Assembly: GCF_013363975.1 (NCBI RefSeq)
Contig: NZ_JABWGN010000012.1
Span: forward strand, 155,423 to 219,422
Direction: 5' to 3'
Length of the DNA: 64,000 nucleotides
DNA from: Nonomuraea montanisoli
GTDB lineage: Bacteria; Actinomycetota; Actinomycetes; Streptosporangiales; Streptosporangiaceae
A program made the translations under genes and the position numbers. Below the pieces are notes generated by a model that did no database searches, was not told where the DNA came from, and was given only the letters and a program-made list of their open reading frames with translations. Positions 8,365 to 16,775 of the stretch are shown one piece after another (position 1 is the first letter of the stretch; each line of letters begins with the position of its first letter).

Positions 8365-9605
8365 CGCGCGCGTGCCTCGGACAGGCCTGGCGCCGCGGCG
8401 GTGGGGCGCCGCAGGGCCGTCAGGCGCACCACCGTGACCGTCAGCAGCACGGCCAGCGCCGAGGTCGCGGCCAGCAGCGCCAGGCCGAGCCCGTAGGAGC
8501 CGAGCCGGCCGTAGAGGAAGCCCATCAGCAGGGGCGGCACGAACCCGCCGAGCCCTCCCGCGGCGCCGACGAGCCCGGTCACCGAGCCCACCTTGTCGGC
8601 CGGGGCGACCTGGGCGACCAGCGCGAAGGTGGCGCCGCTGCCCGCGCCGAGCGCGGCGGCCATGGTCAGGAAGGCGATCGTGCCCACCGGCATCAGGCCG
8701 GGGGTGAGGGCCTGGACCGCCGCCATGACGCCGACGACGGCGAACACGCCGGTCAGCACCGGGACCGGGCCGATCCGGTCGGACAGCCACCCGCCGATCG
8801 GCCGCATCACGACCGCGAGCACCACGAACCCGGCCATGCGGTCGGCAGCGTCGGCCTGCTCAAGCCCGTAGCCGGTCTGCAGGTAGGCGGGCAGGTAGAC
8901 GGAGAAGGCGACGTAGCCGCCGAACGCCACGGCGTACAGGACGCACGCCTGCCAGGTGATCGCCAGTCTGGCGGTGGCCGCCAGGCGGGCGAGCAGCGGC
9001 TGCGCCGCTACGACGCGGCCTGGCGCGTCGCGCATGACCAGCCAGGCGACGGCGGCGTAGAGCGCCAGCGCGATCGCGGTGATGACGAAGGGGGTGGCCG
9101 AGCCGCCGGCCTTGACGAGCTTGACCGTGGTCAGGGCGCTGATCGCGGTGCCGCCCATGCCGGCGCCGAAGACGCCGATGGCCAGGCCACGACGGTGCGG
9201 CGGGAACCAGGCGTTGACGAACGGCACACCGACGGCGAACACCGTCCCGGCGATGCCCAGGAAGAAGCCGCCGGCCAGCAGCATCGGCAGCGAGCTCTGC
9301 CCGGCCACGCCGATGAAGACGACGGGCACGATGGTGGCGGCCGAGATCAGCGGGAACATCACCCGGCCGCCGAAGCGGTCGGTGAGCGCGCCGACCGGGA
9401 TGCGGCCCAGCGAGCCGACGATCACCGGGACGGCGACCAGCAGCGCCTGCTGGGCGGGTGACAGGCCGAGCAGGTCCTTGAAGCGCGGCCCGAGCGGGCT
9501 CAGCAGCGCCCAGGCCCAGAAGTTCAGCGCGAACCCGAGGGTCGCCAGGCCGAGCATCAGCGCGGGCCTGCCGCCGGCGGCGGCCGGCCGCTTCTCGTCG
9601 ATCAT
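8361..9605 (-). CDS. narK: NarK-type nitrate/nitrite transporter (MFS, NNP family)
   Basis: A 414-residue, 12-helix major facilitator protein. The NNP signature region is present: FFLGIAGTVFAVGVPFVNAW followed by FGAGMGGTAISA, and GSLGRIPVGALTDRFGGR between helices 2 and 3. It probably moves nitrate and/or nitrite across the cell membrane. Mycobacterial narK2 is DosR regulated, and two DosR-like boxes lie 70-100 bases upstream here. It is the first gene of a two-gene unit with the CopD-like gene. Since the local nitrate reductase is broken, its present use may be nitrite exchange to supply NirK, or it may serve a nitrate reductase elsewhere. Confidence 0.88.
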   Translation of the reverse strand: MIDEKRPAAAGGRPALMLGLATLGFALNFWAWALLSPLGPRFKDLLGLSPAQQALLVAVPVIVGSLGRIPVGALTDRFGGRVMFPLISAATIVPVVFIGVAGQSSLPMLLAGGFFLGIAGTVFAVGVPFVNAWFPPHRRGLAIGVFGAGMGGTAISALTTVKLVKAGGSATPFVITAIALALYAAVAWLVMRDAPGRVVAAQPLLARLAATARLAITWQACVLYAVAFGGYVAFSVYLPAYLQTGYGLEQADAADRMAGFVVLAVVMRPIGGWLSDRIGPVPVLTGVFAVVGVMAAVQALTPGLMPVGTIAFLTMAAALGAGSGATFALVAQVAPADKVGSVTGLVGAAGGLGGFVPPLLMGFLYGRLGSYGLGLALLAATSALAVLLTVTVVRLTALRRPTAAAPGLSEARAR

Positions 9606-9672
9606 CGTCTTCTCTCCTCACTCCTGCGGATCTCGCCTGTCACATCCCAGCTCACTGGCCCCGCGCGGGGTA

Positions 9673-9708
9673 CCGACCAAGGTCCTTGTCACCGAGGACT
9701 TCGGTCGC
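9673..9708. promoter_or_regulatory. Tandem DosR/OsdR-like boxes upstream of narK
   Basis: Box A at 9673-9686 reads CCGACCAAGGTCCT; box B at 9695-9708 reads AGGACTTCGGTCGC (8 of 10 fixed positions of GGGAC-N4-GTCCC). They start exactly 22 bp apart, about two helical turns, as for cooperative DosR sites. The rest of the 281-base gap to the phosphoketolase stop shows no gene. Confidence 0.55.
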
Positions 9709-9886
9709 CCCGACAGGGCGGCGTGTCCGCGCGAGATGTCGTCCGAGCCCCCGCCGGCCTGCCCGGGGCTCGACGCCGACAGGGCACGCCCCGGCCGGTG
9801 GGCACGAGGAAGAAGACGCTCCACAGCGACGCCCCGTCGCGCCGGACCCGGCGCGGCGGCGGCCGAGCACATCTCCGGCCGCCGCA

Positions 9887-12205
9887 TCACGGGGATACCG
9901 GCCAGGTCCAGCCGCTGATCTCGGGAGCGTCCTCGCCGTGCTCGCGGGTGTGCGCGCGGGCCCGCAGCCGGGCGTCCGACATGCGCTGGCGCAGGTGCGC
10001 GGCGGTGGTGCCGAGACCGGGGACGCGGTCGATGACGTCCATGACGAGGTGGTAGCGGTCGATGTCGTTGAGCATCGCCATGTCGAACGGCGTCGTGGTC
10101 GTGCCTTCCTCCTTGTAGCCGCGCACGTGCAGGTTCGCGTGGCCGCGGCGGCGATAGGTGAGGCGGTGGATCAGCCAGGGGTAGCCGTGGAAGTTGAAGA
10201 TCACCGGTTTGTCGGTGGTGAACAGCGCGTCGAACTCGGCGTCCGGCATGCCGTGCGGGTGCTCCGAGTCCGGCTGCAGCCGCATCAGATCCACCACGTT
10301 GACGACCCGCACCCGCAACGACGGCAGGTGCTCGCGCAGGATGGCGGCGGCGGCCAGCGTCTCCAGCGTGGGCACGTCGCCCGCGCAGGCCAGCACCACG
10401 TCCGGCGCCGATCCGGCGTCGGTGGAGGCCCAGGGCAGGATCCCGAGGCCACGGGTGCAGTGCGCGATGGCCTCGTCCATGGTGAACAGGTCCAGCACCG
10501 GCTGCTTGCCCGCCACGATCACGTTGACGTAGTCACGGGAGCGCAGGCAGTGGTCGCCGACCGAGAGCAGGGTGTTGGCGTCCGGCGGCAGGTAGACCCG
10601 GACGACTTCGGCCTTCTTGTTGACCACCACGTCGAGGAAGCCCGGGTCCTGGTGGCTGAAGCCGTTGTGGTCCTGCCGCCACACGTGTGACGACAGCAGG
10701 TAGTTGAGTGAGGCCACCGGCCGCCGCCACGGGATCTTCTTCGACGACTCCAGCCACTTGGCGTGCTGGTTGAACATGGCGTCGATGATGTGGATGAACG
10801 CCTCGTAGCAGTTGAACAGCCCGTGCCGGCCGGTCAGCAGGTAGCCCTCCAGCCACCCCTGGCACAGATGCTCGCTGAGCACCTCCATCACCCGCCCGCC
10901 GGCGGCCAGGTGCTCGTCGGTCGGCTCCAGCCCGGCATGCCAGGCCCGGTCGGTGGTCTCGAAGACGGCCTGCAGCCGGTTGGACGCGGTCTCGTCCGGC
11001 CCCATCAGCCGGAAGTCGTGCGGGTTGGCGGCGATCACGTCGCGCAGGTACGCGCCCAGCCTCCGGGTGGGCTCGGTGGACTGCCGCGCAGGCGCCTTGA
11101 CCTCCACCGCGTAGTCACGGAAGTCCGGCAACGCCAGCGGGCGGAGCAGCTCGCCGCCGTTGGCATGCGGGCTGGCGCTCATCCGCAGCGGGCCCTCGGG
11201 CACCGTCCGCAGGAGCGCGGGAACCGGCCGGCCGTTCGCGTCGAACAGCTCCTCGGGCCGGTAGGAGCGCATCCAGGCATCCAGCATCGCCAGATGCTCG
11301 GGGTTGTCGCGGACTCCCGACAGCGGCACCTGGTGGGCCCGCCAGGTGCCCTCCACCGGCACCCCGTTGACTTCCCGCGGCCCCGTCCAGCCCTTCGGCG
11401 TCCGCAGAATGATCATCGGCAGCCGGTCGGCGCGGCCGTCCTTGTAGGCCGCGATCTGGTCGAACACCACATCCAGCGTCTTGGCCATCTGCTCGTGATC
11501 GGGGCCGACGACATGCGGGCGGTAGCCGTACCCCTCCATGAGCTTGACCAGCTCCTCCTCCGGGATGCGAGCCAGCACGGCAGGGTTGGCGATCTTGTAG
11601 CCGTTCAGATGCAGGATCGGCAGCACCACCCCGTCGCGGTACGGGTCGAGCAGCTTGTTGGAGTGCCAGCTCGCCGCCAGCGGCCCGGTCTCCGCCTCGC
11701 CGTCGCCGACGACGCACGCGACGACCAGGTCCGGGTTGTCGAAGGCCGCGCCGAAGGCATGCGCCAGCGAATAGCCGAGCTCGCCGCCCTCGTGGACGGA
11801 GCCGGGCGTCTCGGGGGCGACGTGGCTGGGGATGCCGCCGGGGAAGGAGAACTGGCGGAACAGCCTGCGCATGCCCGCGGCGTCCTGGGAGACCTCCGGG
11901 TATCTCTGCGAATAGGAGCCCTCCAGCCAGGCGTGCGCGACCGCCGCCGGGCCGCCGTGTCCGGGGCCGGCGATGTAGATCATGTCCTGGTTTCGTTCGG
12001 CGATGACCCGGTTGAGGTGGGCGAAGCAGAAGGTGAGGCCGGGCGTGGTGCCCCAGTGGCCGAGCAGCCGCGGCTTGACGTGCTCGGGCCGCAGCGGTTC
12101 GGTCAGCAGGGGGTTGTCGAGCAGGTAGATCTGTCCCACGGACAGGTAGTTCGCGGCACGCCAGTAGGCGTCGATGTGCTGCATCGTCGTCATGGTGCCG
12201 ATCAT
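9887..12205 (-). CDS. xfp: Xylulose-5-phosphate/fructose-6-phosphate phosphoketolase
   Basis: A 772-residue thiamine diphosphate enzyme that splits xylulose-5-P or fructose-6-P with phosphate into acetyl-phosphate plus a shorter sugar phosphate. Family landmarks are YLSVGQIYLLDNPLL near the N-terminus, IYIAGPGHGGPA, the TPP/Mg segment VVGDGEAETGPLAASWHSNK and SHQDPGFLDVV. The length matches the family. Three nearby in-frame ATGs (12205, 12193, 12184) compete; none has a good ribosome site, and the nearness of the DosR-like box (12230-12243) favours one of the downstream starts. Acetyl-phosphate made this way yields ATP without oxygen, fitting the hypoxia island. Confidence 0.93.
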   Translation of the reverse strand: MIGTMTTMQHIDAYWRAANYLSVGQIYLLDNPLLTEPLRPEHVKPRLLGHWGTTPGLTFCFAHLNRVIAERNQDMIYIAGPGHGGPAAVAHAWLEGSYSQRYPEVSQDAAGMRRLFRQFSFPGGIPSHVAPETPGSVHEGGELGYSLAHAFGAAFDNPDLVVACVVGDGEAETGPLAASWHSNKLLDPYRDGVVLPILHLNGYKIANPAVLARIPEEELVKLMEGYGYRPHVVGPDHEQMAKTLDVVFDQIAAYKDGRADRLPMIILRTPKGWTGPREVNGVPVEGTWRAHQVPLSGVRDNPEHLAMLDAWMRSYRPEELFDANGRPVPALLRTVPEGPLRMSASPHANGGELLRPLALPDFRDYAVEVKAPARQSTEPTRRLGAYLRDVIAANPHDFRLMGPDETASNRLQAVFETTDRAWHAGLEPTDEHLAAGGRVMEVLSEHLCQGWLEGYLLTGRHGLFNCYEAFIHIIDAMFNQHAKWLESSKKIPWRRPVASLNYLLSSHVWRQDHNGFSHQDPGFLDVVVNKKAEVVRVYLPPDANTLLSVGDHCLRSRDYVNVIVAGKQPVLDLFTMDEAIAHCTRGLGILPWASTDAGSAPDVVLACAGDVPTLETLAAAAILREHLPSLRVRVVNVVDLMRLQPDSEHPHGMPDAEFDALFTTDKPVIFNFHGYPWLIHRLTYRRRGHANLHVRGYKEEGTTTTPFDMAMLNDIDRYHLVMDVIDRVPGLGTTAAHLRQRMSDARLRARAHTREHGEDAPEISGWTWPVSP

Positions 12206-12229
12206 GTCTGGATCCGTGTCCGCCCCCTA

Positions 12230-12265
12230 GGGACCTTGGTCCCCCTCTCCTGGGCCGGTGGACCG
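12230..12265. promoter_or_regulatory. Perfect DosR/OsdR-like box with companion site
   Basis: GGGACCTTGGTCCC at 12230-12243 has perfect 6-base arms. The companion GGGCCGGTGGACCG at 12252-12265 starts 22 bp upstream in the same orientation as at the acg copy 2 promoter. It should drive phosphoketolase; it sits in the 73 bases between narI and xfp. Confidence 0.75.
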
Positions 12266-12278
12266 CCGCGCCGGGTGA

Positions 12279-12992
12279 TCAGCGTGACGGCTCCCAGCCA
12301 CGGCGCGCGCGGGGCCGGCCCTCCTCGCGGCTGCGGTAGACGATGTACGGCCGGGTGAGGTAGCCGACCGGCGCGGTGAGCATGTGCACCAGCCGGGTGA
12401 ACGGCCAGATCGCGAACAGCACCAGCGCGCTGAGCGCATGCAACTGGAACAGCGGCGGCGCGCCGGCCATCAACGCGGGTTCCGGCTGGAAGGTGAAGAT
12501 CGACCGGAACCACGGCGAGATGGTGGTGCGGTAGTCGTAGCCGCCGCCCACGATGTTGGCCAGGACGGTGGCGGCCAGGCCGAGCAGGATCGTCAGGGTG
12601 AGGACCGCGTACATGAGCTTGTCGTTGCGGGTGGTGGCGGTGAACACCGGGCCGACGGTGCGCCGCCGGTAGATCAGGATCGCCAGGCCGCCCAGGGTGG
12701 CGATGCCCGCGATCGTGCCCAGCACGACGGCGGACACATGGTAGGCCTCCTCGCTCACCCCCACGGCCTCGGTCCAGCCCTTGGGGATCACCAGGCCGCC
12801 GACGTGGCCGAGCGCCACCACGAGGATGCCGAAGTGGAACAGCGGGCTGCCGACGCGCAGCAGACGTGACTCGTACATCTGTGACGACCGGGTGGTCCAG
12901 CCGAACTTGTCGTAGCGGTAGCGCCACACATGGCCGAGCACGAACACCGTCAGTGCCACGTACGGCAGGACCACCCACAGCAGGACGCTCAT
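12279..12992 (-). CDS. narI: Respiratory nitrate reductase gamma subunit (cytochrome b)
   Basis: A 237-residue, five-helix membrane cytochrome that passes quinol electrons to NarGH. All four heme-ligand histidines are visible with the same spacing as in E. coli NarI: H53 and H63 (LFHFGILVVALGHVGG), and H185 and H203 (LFQLHALSAL...LVHML). The start overlaps the narJ stop by four bases (ATGA). The gene looks fully intact although its catalytic partners narG and narH upstream are deleted, so it is either a leftover, or serves NarGH encoded elsewhere. Confidence 0.92.
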   Translation of the reverse strand: MSVLLWVVLPYVALTVFVLGHVWRYRYDKFGWTTRSSQMYESRLLRVGSPLFHFGILVVALGHVGGLVIPKGWTEAVGVSEEAYHVSAVVLGTIAGIATLGGLAILIYRRRTVGPVFTATTRNDKLMYAVLTLTILLGLAATVLANIVGGGYDYRTTISPWFRSIFTFQPEPALMAGAPPLFQLHALSALVLFAIWPFTRLVHMLTAPVGYLTRPYIVYRSREEGRPRARRGWEPSR

Positions 12993-13606
12993 CGGCCCGC
13001 CTCCATGATCGCGTACGGTTCCAGTCCGACGGCCTCGGCGGGCGGCCCCTCGGACGCCAGCCGTAGCGCGGCCTCCTGCTCCCGGGCGCCGGCCGGAGGC
13101 AGCGTGGCCAGCACGGCGGCGACCACGTCGGTGTACGGCGAGCGTTCCTCCTCCAGCGCCGCGCGCAGCACCTCCATCCCGGCGCGGTGCTCGCTCATCA
13201 GCCGCCGGGCCTGGCGGACGGCGCCGCGCGCCGACAGCTCGCACACCACGGCGAGATGGTCGGGCAGCTCGCCGTCGGCCGGCTCGAACCCGGCCTCTCG
13301 GTAGGCGTGCTTGAAGCGCAGCAGCGCCATGCCACGCTTGCGGGTGTCGCCGTAGGCGTAGTAGGTGAGGTACGGGCAGCAGCGCCGCTTGAGGTCGAAC
13401 GTGGCCACGTAGTGGGCGGCCAGCTCCGCCGGGCCGGTGGCGGCCACGTGGCCGAGGAAGGCCGACAGCCGCTCGCGCGCCCGGCCCGCCGGCAGCGCCG
13501 ACACAGCGGCGGTGAGCACGTCGAGGCCGTCGTAGAGGTGCTGGTCGGGGTAGCCGAGCAGCACGGAGGCCACCATGTGGGTGGTGCGCAGGTCGCCTTC
13601 GTTCAT
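12989..13606 (-). CDS. narJ: Nitrate reductase assembly chaperone
   Basis: A 205-residue NarJ/TorD-type cytoplasmic chaperone that guides cofactor insertion into NarG. The segments VASVLLGYPDQ, YVATFDLKRRCCPYLTYYAYGDTRKRG and FEPADGELPDHLAVV are characteristic. It begins inside the last bases of the narH remnant (4-base overlap) and ends overlapping narI. The gene is intact, yet the NarG it would mature is truncated in this window. Confidence 0.92.
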   Translation of the reverse strand: MNEGDLRTTHMVASVLLGYPDQHLYDGLDVLTAAVSALPAGRARERLSAFLGHVAATGPAELAAHYVATFDLKRRCCPYLTYYAYGDTRKRGMALLRFKHAYREAGFEPADGELPDHLAVVCELSARGAVRQARRLMSEHRAGMEVLRAALEEERSPYTDVVAAVLATLPPAGAREQEAALRLASEGPPAEAVGLEPYAIMEAGR

Positions 13607-14280
13607 CTCTTCCTCCTGCGGGGGAACAGCCCGTCGGGTGTGCCCTTGCCGTCCCAGTTGAGGAGATTGACCCGGCCGCGCAGCTCGTCGGCGTCGTCCA
13701 GGTCCTCGCCCGTCTGCCGCTCGCGCAGCGCGTGGAAGTTCTCCACCGCGACCGGGGCCGGCCGGCCGGACGCCTCGCCGAACGGGCCCGCCATGCCGGG
13801 GCCGCCCTCGTAGTCGAGGCTGCAGCCGGTGGCCGACTCCTCCAGGTGCGCGCCCTGCTCGGCGTGCGCCTTGGGGATGACGTACCGCTCGTCGTAGGGG
13901 GCCAGGGCCAGCAGCCGGTGCATGTCCTCGACCTGCCGGCCGGTCATCCCGACGGCTGTGGCGATGGTCTCGTCGCGGTCCTGGCCGAGGTTGATGCGGC
14001 GCATGTACGAACGCATCGCGGCCAGCCGGCGCAGCACCGCCCGCACCGGTTCCGCGTCACCGGCCGTGAACAGCTCGGCCAGGTAGCCGATCGGGATGCG
14101 CAGCGCGTCGATGGCGCCGAACAGGTTGCCGGCGTCCTCCCCGTCGTGTCCGGTCCCGGTCAGCACGTCCACGACCGGTGACAGCGGCGGGATGTACCAG
14201 ACCATCGGCATCGTGCGGTACTCCGGGTGCAGCGGCAGCGCCACACCGAAGTCGAAGATCAACCGGTGGATCGGCGATCG
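13603..14280 (-). pseudogene. narH: C-terminal fragment of nitrate reductase beta subunit
   Basis: About 225 codons match only the C-terminal part of NarH: SPIHRLIFDF, ALPLHPEYRTMPMVW, YIPPLSPVVD, GYLAELFTAGD and DERYVIPKAHAEQ. NarH is normally a little over 500 residues, and the N-terminal part with all iron-sulfur cysteine motifs is absent. No start codon or ribosome site belongs to it. It abuts the N-terminus of narG at 14277-14280, in a different frame, so one deletion removed the 3' part of narG and the 5' part of narH. It cannot make a working electron-transfer subunit. Confidence 0.9.
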
Positions 14281-14696
14281 CCGAGGCGCGCCTTGGCCTC
14301 GCGGTACATCTCCACCAGCACGCCGCGCGCGTACGGGTAGCGCACCCGCGTCGGCGAATAGGTGTACCAGGAGAACGCGGCGCCCCGCGGGCAGCCCCGC
14401 GGCTCGTACTCCGGACGATCTCCGCCGACGCTCGGATAGTCGGTCTGCTGCGCCTCCCAGGTGATGATCCCGTCCTTGACGTACACCTTCCACGAGCACG
14501 ACCCCGTGCAGTTCACCCCGTGCGTGGAGCGCACCACCTTGTCATGGCTCCACCGGTCCCGGTAGAAGGCGTCGGCCTGACGGCCGCCGATCTGGTGCAA
14601 CGACCGCAGATCCGCCGAGACCGTCCCCGTCCGCAGATGCCGCCCCAAGCGCAGCAACGCATCGCTGACCAGACCGTCCATGCCCGACATGGCCAC
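14259..14696 (-). pseudogene. narG: N-terminal fragment of nitrate reductase alpha subunit
   Basis: The first 140 residues match NarG, including the FS0 ligands in STHGVNCTGSCSWKVYVKDG and EPRGCPRGAAFSWY, up to REAKARLGD. The frame then reads five unrelated residues and stops at 14259. NarG is normally about 1,200 residues, so the molybdenum-cofactor domains are missing. The junction with narH lies at about 14277-14280. Start choice among ATGs at 14696, 14690 and 14681 is open. No DosR-like box was found in the 113 bases upstream. Confidence 0.9.
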
Positions 14697-14809
14697 TCCC
14701 CCTCCCTGCCGTCACAGGGCGGGCGTACCCGGCAGATGACCCTTCATGGCACGGCGTGGCGAAGAGAGGGCGTCTCGTGGTCCTCCGGATCCCTCGGGGT
14801 CCCGCCGGG

Positions 14810-15103
14810 TCAGGGGTCGAGGGGCTCGTAGGCGACCACCTCCCGGGAGGCGAGGCGGGCCAGGCAGTCGCCGACGACGTACTTCTGGAAGTGGGCGGAG
14901 GCGCGGTGCGCCTCGAAGGCCGCGGCGTCGACGTACCGCTCGTAGATCATGAACCGACGGGGGTCGTCGACGGAGACGTGGGCCTGGTAGCCGAGGTTGC
15001 CCGGTTCCTGGCGCGACAGCGGGGTGATGACCCGGATGATGTCCGCCACGGCGTTCTCCTCGCCGTCGCGGGCGGTCCACACAGCTTGCACGACATAAGC
15101 CAT
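14810..15103 (-). CDS. Antibiotic biosynthesis monooxygenase (ABM/YgiN) family protein
   Basis: A 97-residue ferredoxin-like-fold protein with the ABM pattern: a first strand VVQAVWTARDGEE, PGNLGYQAHVSVDDPRRFMIYERY in the middle, and FEAHRASAHFQKYV near the end. Members act as small cofactor-free oxygenases on quinones or as heme-handling proteins; the substrate here is unknown. ATG at 15103 is the natural start. It is divergent from the glycerol-type operon, with that operon's promoter and attenuator between them. Confidence 0.82.
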   Translation of the reverse strand: MAYVVQAVWTARDGEENAVADIIRVITPLSRQEPGNLGYQAHVSVDDPRRFMIYERYVDAAAFEAHRASAHFQKYVVGDCLARLASREVVAYEPLDP

Positions 15104-15155
15104 GCCCGGTGACTCTAGGGCGACGTTCGCGCCACTCACAAGCGGCCCGCACCAC

Positions 15156-15185
15156 TTGACAAAACGGACAGACCGCAAATAACGT
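15156..15185 (+). promoter_or_regulatory. Sigma-70-like promoter of the glycerol-type operon
   Basis: TTGACA at 15156-15161, an 18-bp spacer and TAACGT at 15180-15185 form a good vegetative-type promoter. Transcription would start near 15191, directly before the terminator hairpin. Confidence 0.55.
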
Positions 15186-15200
15186 CCCGTCAACCGACAG

Positions 15201-15246
15201 GCACAGACGAAGACATCCCTGTCAGTGGTCTTCGTCTGTGCTTTTT
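15201..15246 (+). terminator. Intrinsic terminator in the operon leader (attenuator)
   Basis: GCACAGACGAAGAC (15201-15214) pairs perfectly with 15228-15241 (14 bp, 13-base loop) and is followed by TTTTT (15242-15246). The T-run is on the plus strand only, so it cannot serve the divergent ABM gene; it lies between the promoter and the MFS start at 15301. GACAG (15196-15200) can instead pair with CTGTC (15219-15223) in the loop, offering a competing fold. A GlpP-family antiterminator is the last gene of the operon, so regulated read-through is likely. Confidence 0.85.
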
Positions 15247-15300
15247 GTCGTTCTCGGACCGCTGGCAAGGGACATCACCCCCCCTGAAAGGCGGCTGAGC

Positions 15301-16737
15301 ATGAACCACGGCTCCGCGCACACGAGAACAACGGTCATCGGCAACGCGGGCGACGCTGCCCACCTCATCGACACCCTCAAGACCCTGAACGGCCGGGCGA
15401 ACGGGATCTGGTTCCTCGCCCTCGCCGGACTGTTCCTCGACGCCTACTCCAACGCGGCCCTGGGAGCCGGACTGGTCCCCATGGTGAAGCAGCTGGACCT
15501 GTCGCCCACGCAGGTCGGCGTGCTCACCGCGATGGCTCCGGCGATCGCCATCGTCTCCAATCCCTTCGGCGGCTGGCTCGCCGCGCGGATCGGCCGGGTC
15601 AGACCGCTGCTGATGACGAAGGTCGTCTTCGCGCTCGGCGCGGTGCTGACGGCGGCCGGCTCGGACTTCCAGACGGTCTTCGCCGGGCGGGGCCTGGTGG
15701 GCATCGCCTACGGCATCGACTTCGCGGTGGCGATGGCGCTGCTCGCCGAGTACACCCCCGCCTCTCTCAAGGGCAGGCTCAACTTCTGGCAGGGCGTCTG
15801 GTACACGGCGACGACCACGAACCTCCTGCTCACCCTGCTGTTCTACAAGTTCGACGTCGGCGCCGACATCTGGCGCTGGTCCGTCGGCTCGTCGGCCGCC
15901 TTCGCGCTCGTCCTCCTCGTCCTGCAGCTGGTCTTCCTGGTCGAGAGCCCCACCTGGCTGGCCGCCAAGGGCAGGCTGCGGGAGTCCGCGGCGAACCTGC
16001 GCCGGATGTACGGCTTCGACGTCCAGGAAGGAACGCAGGAGACCGGGCCCGCGCAGGACCCCGCCCGCCAGGTCGGGCTGCGGGACGCGGGCGTCCTGTT
16101 CCGCAAGCCGTACCTGCCCAGGACCGTGCTGTCGACCGTCATCTCCCTCACCCAGGCCATGCAGTACTTCGCCGTGGGCTGGTACCTGCCGGTGATCAGC
16201 CTCGAACTGTTCGGCAAGGAGTTCGAGAAGGCGACGTTCGGTTCCATGGCCTTCAACGCCGTCGGCATCGTCGGCGGTTGCCTGTCGGCCTACGCGGGCC
16301 GCCGGTTCGGCCTGCGGGTCAGTTCGATGGCCGGCTACGCCATGGTGTTCGTCGCCCTGCTGGTCATGGGAGCGACGTTCAAGCAGCTGCCCATCGGGCT
16401 GGCCGCGCTGCTGCCGGTGCTGTTCATCTTCTGCCACTCCGCCGGCCCCGGCCCCAACGGCAAGTCGATCGCGGCGCTGTCGTACCGCAGCGACATCCGC
16501 ACGCTGGGCACCGGCGTGACCGGCATGCTCGGCAGCCTCGGATCGGTCGCGGGTCTGTACCTGTTCCCGCAGCTCCAGGCGGGTATCGGAGTGGGCGGCA
16601 GCCTGATGGTCCTGTCAGTGGTGCCGCTGGTGGGCCTGCTCACCTGCGTGGCGATCAAGTGGGACCCGACCCGCGTCGCGGTGAACCTGGAGGAAGAGGC
16701 GATCAGCCTCCCGCAGCGCACGACGGTGTCGGCCTGA
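15301..16737 (+). CDS. MFS transporter of the glycerol-type operon (sugar-porter-like)
   Basis: A 478-residue major facilitator protein with 12 predicted helices. After helix 2 it has FGGWLAARIGRVRP, the MFS loop motif, and PTWLAAKGRLRESAANLRRM follows helix 6 as in sugar porters. The start at 15301 has AAAGG eight bases upstream; the frame is open further back, but that part lies in the terminator. It probably imports the polyol or glycerol derivative used by the downstream kinase. It leads an operon with kinase, GlpD, an FAD oxidase and GlpP, all on the same strand with 38-base or smaller gaps. The substrate is inferred only from context. Confidence 0.85.
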   Translation: MNHGSAHTRTTVIGNAGDAAHLIDTLKTLNGRANGIWFLALAGLFLDAYSNAALGAGLVPMVKQLDLSPTQVGVLTAMAPAIAIVSNPFGGWLAARIGRVRPLLMTKVVFALGAVLTAAGSDFQTVFAGRGLVGIAYGIDFAVAMALLAEYTPASLKGRLNFWQGVWYTATTTNLLLTLLFYKFDVGADIWRWSVGSSAAFALVLLVLQLVFLVESPTWLAAKGRLRESAANLRRMYGFDVQEGTQETGPAQDPARQVGLRDAGVLFRKPYLPRTVLSTVISLTQAMQYFAVGWYLPVISLELFGKEFEKATFGSMAFNAVGIVGGCLSAYAGRRFGLRVSSMAGYAMVFVALLVMGATFKQLPIGLAALLPVLFIFCHSAGPGPNGKSIAALSYRSDIRTLGTGVTGMLGSLGSVAGLYLFPQLQAGIGVGGSLMVLSVVPLVGLLTCVAIKWDPTRVAVNLEEEAISLPQRTTVSA

Positions 16738-16775
16738 ACGGTGTCCGGCTCGGACACGACGAAAGGACCCCGCGG

